Part shown: positions 58,359 through 64,000 of the stretch, piece after piece
Position numbering within the stretch: the stretch's first letter is position 1
Layout of the letters: each line of letters begins with the position of its first letter
Source of the DNA: Anaspis maculata
Taxonomy: Eukaryota > Arthropoda > Insecta > Coleoptera > Scraptiidae
DNA: 64,000 nt
NCBI GenBank assembly: GCA_949128115.1
Contig: OX421965.1
Coordinates: forward strand, 31,677,681 to 31,741,680
Direction: 5' to 3'
The notes under the pieces: generated by a model
What the model was told of the DNA's origin: nothing
What the model saw: the letters and a program-made list of their open reading frames with translations, nothing else
Database searches by the model: none
Program-made: the position numbers and the translations under genes

Positions 58359-60122
58359 TACAGGTGTTCCAAAATTGGACCGCAATATTTTAGCAGCTTA
58401 TCCTACGACAAAAAATAGGAAGAAATGTTCTTATAAACATGGGTCCATTAATGCCCCTTGAGGGAGCTAGAGCCTCTTAAAGGGAGAAACCTGAAGATGG
58501 TTTTTTGCAAATATCTCCGAAACTTGGCAAAATAAAGTGAAAAAATTCGGTTTGACCTCTACATGTGTAGAGCTTGAGATAATAGTGTGAACAAGATTTC
58601 CACATTTTTATCAGGGACGTCCAACTAAGGGGGATAGATTTGACCCAATTTTTTTATCTGTGACTTTTTCTGAATTTTGATAAAAAAATCTGAAAAATCA
58701 GTTTTTTTATGAAGAAAAGTACTCCTGTACCATTTCGATCCGACGCACCGTTTTCGAGATATATCACTTTAAAAAAACTTCACCTGAGATTCTTCCAAAA
58801 TTTCCAAATCCCAAATACAGATAGAACGGCAACAACACCATCTGTGTTTCTTTGGACTAGAAACAGGAAGAAACGTTCAAATAAAGGAGGCTAAGTGAAT
58901 TTGGAATAAGTGTTTCAGGGAAAATCATGTGAAAACGTAGTTTTTGAAAGAATTTCTTTGCAAAGATACAATAGCTCAAACAAATTCCCGTTTTCTTGGA
59001 AGCACGCAGTACTGATCGACGCCTAACTGCCCCAAAAGAACGAAAAATCTCGAGTGGCTGCTGTTAAATCTCGTTCACAGCTAGATCCATCCGTTACTGC
59101 AAAACTTCTTGGGAATCAATCTCAACGAAGTACCTACACAATATATTTCATCCGTCCCAAAAAGTAAAAATTTAAAAGATTTAGACACTTCTTTTTATCC
59201 AACTGTCAGGAAAACGGTCATCAAGCCAATTTCTGACATTAGCATCGATCGATACTGTGCAGCCAAGGAAACAGGAATTTGTTTGAGCACTTTTTGTAAT
59301 CTTTGCAAAAAAATCTTCATGAATTACGTTTTCAGATGATTCGTCAAAAACACTTATTCCAAATTCACTCAGCCCCCACCCCCTCCATTTGAGACATCCC
59401 TGATAAAAAATTTTACATGTTTTCACAGTATCAGCTTGTCATTCTATTCCAACATGAAGACGTCATATCAAACTTCGTCCTTTTATCTCGGCAAGCTTTG
59501 GGCTTTGGAGACAAGAGAAGCACCAGGTACCCCTTCCAAGAGGCTCTAGGTCCCCTAAGATGCATTTTCACCTCCATTTGAAAGTTTCTTCCTGTTTTTA
59601 GCCCAAATGAACACAGTTGGTGTTATTGCTCTGATATATGGAGCGGGAAATCTGAATTTGGAAAATGGAAATTTTGGGAGAATCTCATGTAAAGCTTCCT
59701 TCAAAGTGATTTACCCCGAAGACGGTGCGTCGGATCGAGATGATACAGGAGTACCTTTTTTCGAAAAGAACTTAATTTTCCAGATTTTTCCATCAAAGTT
59801 CAGAAAAAGTTACAGACAAAAAAATTGGGCTGAGTCTTAACCCCGTCCCCTCTTAGTCAGACGTCCCTGATGAAAATGTGGAGATCTTGTTCACAGCATT
59901 ATCTTGAGCTTGTGACATGTAGAGGTCAAATCTAATCTGGTCATTTTATCTTGCCAAGTTTCAAAGATATTAGCAAAAAAACCATCATCAGGTTTTTCCC
60001 ATTAAGAGGCTCTAGCTCTCTAAGGGGGCATTATTCGACCCATGTTTATAGGAACTGTTTTTTCTATTTTTTGAAGTAGCGTAAGCTGGTCAAATATTGC
60101 GGTCCAATTTCGGGACACCTGT
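58359..60122. mobile_element. 1.76-kb foldback element in DAAM intron 2
   Basis: The left TACAGGTGTTCCAAAATTGG-ACCGCAATATTT and right AAATATTGCGGTCCAATTTC-GGGACACCTGT ends are inverse. The arms (to about 58975 and from about 59230) pair through GAGCCTCTTAA, GGTTTTTTTGCAAATATCT, CCACATTTTCATCAGGGACG and AGGAAGAAACGTTCA/TGAAAGTTTCTTCCT. A loop of about 250 bases is unpaired. No ORF of substance. Confidence 0.92.
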
Positions 60123-60135
60123 CGATGTAGATATA

Positions 60136-61175
60136 CAGTGAGGGGCAAAAGTAAGGAGCAAATTCACTAGAAAATTGGCTTTTTTTTTTCTTGATAAATT
60201 CCTCGACCAGTCGAGTTTTTTTTCAATTCCGCACATTTTGCTGTGAAATATTCATATTCGCCGCCATTTCAAATTGAACCCTCCTCCTTTTTTTGCCGAT
60301 TCGAATTAGATTATGAAGTTCTGATCTCAGCAATAACTATGCACATGTACACCTTTTGAACTGATAGTTTCCGAAATATTGATCATCAAAGGTGGTAAAT
60401 TTCTAGTTTGTTTTACTCTTTGTTCTTATTGATGATGTTTTGACAAAATAAAAATATTTTCATCCCAGAAATAATCATAAAATCTCTCGAAATATTCCAC
60501 TCCGAAGGTCAAACTTTTCCAGTCGCCCTTTAGGCCCTTTAGTCTTTCTTTTAGGTCACTATGCGCGACCTGTCCTTACTCTTTTGGACACCTGTTTTCC
60601 TAAAAGGTGGATTGGCAGACGAAAACCGATATAGCGGCCCGCGAGATCTGCAGATCTCACCCCCTCGATTATTTCTTGCGCGAATACTTAAATCAAAAGT
60701 CTACAGACCACAAAATTTGGAAGACTTGAAAGATCAAATTTGTGAGGAATGTCCCTTGATCAGTGTAGAAGTTATCCAGCGTACTGCCAAGAGACTAACG
60801 GGTGGCAATTTGATCCAATAAAAGGAGTCCCAAATCAGTTTTCATGACAATAAAGAAAAATTTTTTCAGAAATAAAAAATTTTTATTAGGAAATTTTACA
60901 TTCGATATACCCAAAACTGTTAGCCCAAAACGAATAATGTGCATATTGCTGAAATCAGAGTTTCGTAATCTATTTGAATTTGCAAAAAAGGAAAGGGTTT
61001 AAATTTGAAAAAATGGCTGATGATGTCACAACTTTGACAAAAACGGCGGCAAATATGAAAATTTCACATCAATGTGTGCCGGATTGGAAGACAAAATCGA
61101 CCTGTTCGAGGAAGTTTTTGAGAAAAGAAATGCGAGTTTCTTATTTATTTTGTTCCATACTTTTGCCCCTCACTC
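60136..61175 (+). mobile_element. Tc1/mariner-type transposon remnant, 1.04 kb
   Basis: The ends AGTGAGGGGCAAAAGTA and TACTTTTGCCCCTCACT are exact inverses. TA flanks both (60134-60135 and 61176-61177). The length is close to a full mariner (about 1.3 kb) with internal loss. It contains one transposase C-terminal fragment in the forward direction. Confidence 0.88.
60561..60821 (+). pseudogene. Tc1/mariner-type transposase C-terminal fragment
   Basis: An 86-codon frame reads PRDLQISPPRLFLARILKSK, then VYRPQNLEDLKDQICEECPL and ISVEVIQRTAKRLTGG. The order W/P-P-R-S-P-x-x-x-P-x-x-F-x-x-x-x-L-K-S-x-V-Y-x-x-x-x-x-x-L-E-x-L-K-x-x-I matches the block from the third catalytic aspartate to the C-terminus of mariner-like transposases. 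Here SPD is corrupted to SPP, so the catalytic residue is lost. The DD part upstream is not recognisable. It sits within TA-flanked 17-bp inverted ends, which confirms the family. Inactive. Confidence 0.78.
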
Positions 61176-62514
61176 TATACCTCGTTCTATAGGACACCTT
61201 GTAACGTTATTATATGGCATTCACGATCTAGGTATATCCCAAAAATTCCATTTATCTGTCAAACTTGACATTTCAACAAATAATGGCAACTTCCTATTGT
61301 TGCATTAAGCCAACCTTGTTGCGATCAGGTGATAATTCTGATGCGGTAGTGCAAAACTATCGATGAACTGCTCTGTAGCGCATTTTATCAGGTTTTCAAA
61401 CCAATTCATATCTTGAGATAGCGCCGAGAACCTTCAGATCAAGAGAAAATCTATCAGATTGGACACTCAAAGAATTTCAGAGAAAATGGAGTTGAGAATG
61501 TCGAAAAAAAAGTCAGAAAGTAAATTCAACTCCCTTCAATTTGATGTATCACAATGTAGGTGTTGTTATTTAAAGTTTCAAAGTTGAACTAATAGTGCGA
61601 TTCTGTCAAAAAAAAAAACATTCTTCACCTCTTTGGTCAGGTGGCCACACCAGAAAACTTTGAGCTTTATCTCTCATTCCACACCATCAGGTTGAGAAGC
61701 AACGAATTAGAAATTGGTCAAAGAAACAAGCTCCAAAAACAGCAATAAATTCCAATTATTATTACAGAAATTCGGTACCTACCTATAGTTTTCAAATGGC
61801 AATATCCAACGCTTCTAACCTCTCATAACTTTATGAAATTATTGAAAGAAATTGAAAAAACCATGTGAATTTCGTACTGAATAGAGTTGTTGCTTTTTTG
61901 CCAGCAGCAGCAATAATTATCGCCGCTGAGCGCGGCAGAATGAAATTAGCTATAACAAATTTGGCATAACTCAATTTATTATTTTCGGTACTTTGGCAGA
62001 CATCAGACACCTCTTTTATGCTTCCATATTACACTTTCTACACTTCACGCCGCGTTATAACGTTCTTTATGAACAACCTTCACACTGACTTTGTAGAATT
62101 TGTATGGAAACGAAGCCATCTGTAAAAATTCTTCTATAGACCAAACCAACCAGCAGCGGTTGCGCTTTTTATTGTTGTTCAATTAAGAACAATGAACTGT
62201 AATGTTTGTTCAATCCAACAATGGGAGGTCTGTGCAAAAATTTCGAACGGTACTATACCGCCGACCAAAGAAATTAACTAGGCATTAATAATGTTTTGTA
62301 GTAGCGATTTTATAGGTTTATATACTTACTGAGATTAGTTAGATACCTGCTAATATGATGCGGGTATCACCAAGCGCTTACTGTTGCAAATTTCAAATGG
62401 CTTTGTATTGTTATTGTTGATGGCAATTAGGTATGGCATTACTTGCAACAAATTGACCTGAATAATATGGAGTTTTCTTTCGACGGCATTCAATAATATG
62501 AGACATATTTGCAG

Positions 62515-62673
62515 GAGGAACTGGATTTGACGGCACCAAAGAAAGCGGCGCTTTTGAGTTTATCCTTGGAGAAGAAATGGCAACTCTACTGCTCAAAGAA
62601 ACCAGACGAAGGTCTGATGGATGAAACTCACGCCCCGGAGCACTACATCGAAAGACTGCGTAACTTAGCTACA
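62515..62673 (+). CDS. DAAM: DAAM formin, third coding exon (residues 59-111)
   Basis: The exon is bounded by tttgcag|GAGGAA and GCTACA|gtaagt, 159 bases, phase 0. It encodes 53 residues: EELDLTAPKKAALLSL, then SLEKKWQLYCSKKPDEG, and ending ERLRNLAT. The block EKKWQLYCSKK is the strongest DAAM signature in the window; vertebrate DAAM1 carries EKKWQIYCSKK at the same distance from DELDLT. Family knowledge places this in the helical GTPase-binding domain (Drf_GBD) that precedes the armadillo repeats of the DID. The segment between CSKK and the final helix (PDEGLMDETHAPEHYIERL) corresponds to the variable linker followed by the W/P-E-(F/H)-YI motif of other DAAM proteins. No anomaly in frame or splice sites. 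Confidence 0.95.
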
Positions 62674-63693
62674 GTAAGTTCCGTTATCACATCACATTTC
62701 AGCAGGTTTTGTTCTATTTTGCCTTTGAATCCTCAAAACCGAGCTCCTTTACTAAATCACCCTCAACGAATACTTTTGAGCACTTGCAAGATTGAGCTTT
62801 TGCACTGGGTCGCCCTAGCCGATTGCTTTTAGGCTCCCAATATTAAATTCCTGTTCTAAGTTGCTGGAGCTCCTGTACTCGAAATCTTCGGCAATGTCTC
62901 CTTTTGCTATTTCAAACCTGAGGTAGTTCCTCTATCTTAACTGAGTAACTGTAGTAGGTAAGTTTTGCTCTCATCAGCGATGGCTTTTGAATTCTAAAAA
63001 CCAAACTGCCTTGAGCCATTGCGTCTGATCACTTAAGACTGAGTTCCTGACTTAAGTTGCCTTGTTCGACTACCGTTGACTCATCAAAACTAATTCCTGT
63101 AGGTACTTCTCTCCGACGATGGCAGATGAATCCTTAAGAAATAAGTCAGTATATTAAATCGGTTTCGGCGATATCTTTTCAGTAGTGAAAACTGAAAACT
63201 GAGCTTTCTTAAAGTCGCCCTCGGCGATTGCTTTTTGGTCCTTCAAGCAAAGTTTCTGTCCTGAGTCGCTTTTGAATGAAACCTCAAAAGTGATCTCCGC
63301 TATCTTCAAGTTGCCAACGATTGCTTTTGAGTCCAAAGTTAGGCTCCTGTAAGTCGCGTTCGGCGATTCTCTTTGAATCCTCAAAACTGAATTCCTGTAT
63401 CTACCAAGTCGCCTTCGTCGATAAATGCTTAGCCCTTTACACCTATACTAAACTCGTTTCTAGCGATTGCTTTTGAGTCTTCAGAACTTAATTTTTATAG
63501 TGGTTTGCATGAGCGGAGCACGGATTTGGTTCTTGCTTTATGTAGGTACCTACTCGCTGTGTAGGTACCTACCTGATTATCCATTTCTCTGACACCGTGA
63601 TTGACCTTGTCCCATTATCTCAGAAACAGCTAGCAAAAATATCTAGTAAAATGTTTTGTGAAGAACCCTATTAAATATGTTATTACTTTTCAG
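62674..63693 (+). other. DAAM intron 3 (1.0 kb) with a degenerate repeat array
   Basis: The intron runs from gtaagt at 62674 to acttttcag before 63694. Much of it (about 62805-63430) is a degenerate array listed separately. Two copies of GTAGGTACCTAC lie near 63541-63572, a word seen often in this genome. Confidence 0.85.
62805..63430. repeat. degenerate array of TCGCC-TCGGCGATTGC-TTTT units in intron 3
   Basis: Units of very unequal length (about 45-100 bases) repeat the order AAGTCGCCTTCGGCGATTGC, TTTTGAATCCTCAAAACTGA, ATTCCTGT. Good copies start near 62809, 63212, 63308, 63352 and 63408. Non-coding and highly diverged. Confidence 0.6.
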
Positions 63694-63924
63694 CTCCAAT
63701 ATCCCGAAATCAACACCGACGAAGAAGTGAGAACCAGGACAAAACAAATCGACGGATTGAAAACTGCCCTGAGGACATCCACGCACAGTTTTGTGATAAA
63801 ATTCATTGAACGAGATGGACTGCCCGCTCTTTTGGACTGCCTCGAGAGGATGGACTACTTCACTGCCCAAAGCTCGATACACACAAGCATCATTATGTGC
63901 GTCAAAGCTCTTATGAACAATTCC
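63694..63924 (+). CDS. DAAM: DAAM formin, fourth coding exon (residues 112-188)
   Basis: The exon lies between cttttcag and TCC|gtaagt, 231 bases, phase 0 (start fixed by frame; plus or minus one base). It encodes 77 residues beginning LQYPEINTDEEVRTRTKQID. Next come GLKTALRTSTHSFVIKFIE, RDGLPALLDCLERMDY and SIHTSIIMCVKALMNNS. LKTALRT, the F-x-(E/D)-x-DGL helix pair and the IHTS...C-(V/I)-KALMNNS block are the first armadillo repeats of the diaphanous inhibitory domain (FH3). MNNS is near-invariant among DAAM/Dia formins and marks the Rho-contacting and DAD-binding face. The FH1, FH2 and DAD regions must lie downstream of the window. Y-F-T-A-Q-S where vertebrates have YETSES is the only notable variation. 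Confidence 0.95.
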
Positions 63925-64000
63925 GTAAGTATTATTGGTTGCATACTTTCAACCGTTTTTTCCTGGCAGAAGTTACTCGTAAAAGAAAGTGCATCAGGTC

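Larger units (their letters stand above)
57499..62514 (+). other. DAAM intron 2 (5.0 kb)
   Basis: The intron runs from gtaagt at 57499 to the acceptor tttgcag at 62514. It contains a palindromic foldback element (58359-60122) and, 13 bases further on, a Tc1/mariner-type element (60136-61175). 57499-58358 and 61180-62514 are AT-rich with nothing recognisable. A short stretch near 61540-61580 resembles the arm sequence of the foldback family at 16895 and 31417 (TTTGATGTATCACAA). Confidence 0.85.

Noticed and set aside
1..64000. CRISPR arrays or prokaryotic operons
   Set aside because: The tandem arrays have degenerate units without unique equal-length spacers, and the only real gene has spliceosomal introns.

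Overview
The window is eukaryotic, repeat-rich genomic DNA of about 37-40% GC by eye. It is almost certainly from an arthropod and most likely an insect. A sap-feeding hemipteran is a guess from general style only (many GTAGGTACCTAC words, long introns); nothing in the sequence proves the order. The window holds one gene that can be supported. It is the 5' part of DAAM (Dishevelled-associated activator of morphogenesis), a diaphanous-related formin, on the + strand. Four coding exons are visible (15806-15850, 57370-57498, 62515-62673, 63694-63924). All have consensus splice sites and all are in phase 0. Together they encode the first 188 residues (N-terminal GTPase-binding region and start of the DID/FH3 armadillo domain). 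The rest of the gene lies beyond 64000. The first coding exon is cut off from the second by a 41.5-kb intron.

Layout. 1-15727 is upstream flank or 5' intron. It holds short tandem repeats, a double element with inverted tandem-array ends (3571-6276), a pogo-like remnant (10279-11187), a mariner transposase scrap (12022-12123), a tRNA-derived SINE candidate with a hAT MITE next to it (12395-12776), and a 10-11-bp minisatellite. 15728-15850 is the first coding exon. 15851-57369 is intron 1; by my rough tally more than half of it is palindromic (foldback) or satellite-cored elements, often nested several deep. 57370-64000 holds exons 2-4, with two more inverted-repeat transposons in intron 2 and a degenerate array in intron 3.

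The notable content is the repeat biology. (1) At least eight large hairpin elements carry ends of the type ACAGGTG/ACAGGGTG, with arms of roughly 250-900 bases. (2) Three loci (3.6-6.3, 20.0-22.7 and 39.1-42.3 kb) share one roughly 40-bp G-rich interior satellite but carry different short tandem arrays at their ends; in two of them the arrays are arranged as inverted onion layers. (3) Two loci (43.8-48.5 and 50.7-55.3 kb) are nested inverted repeats three to five layers deep, one of them dated by a hAT insertion with a perfect 8-bp target duplication. Since all these palindromes in intron 1 are transcribed with DAAM, the pre-mRNA should fold into many long double-stranded stems. No prokaryotic features, CRISPR arrays, rRNA genes or intact transposase genes were seen.
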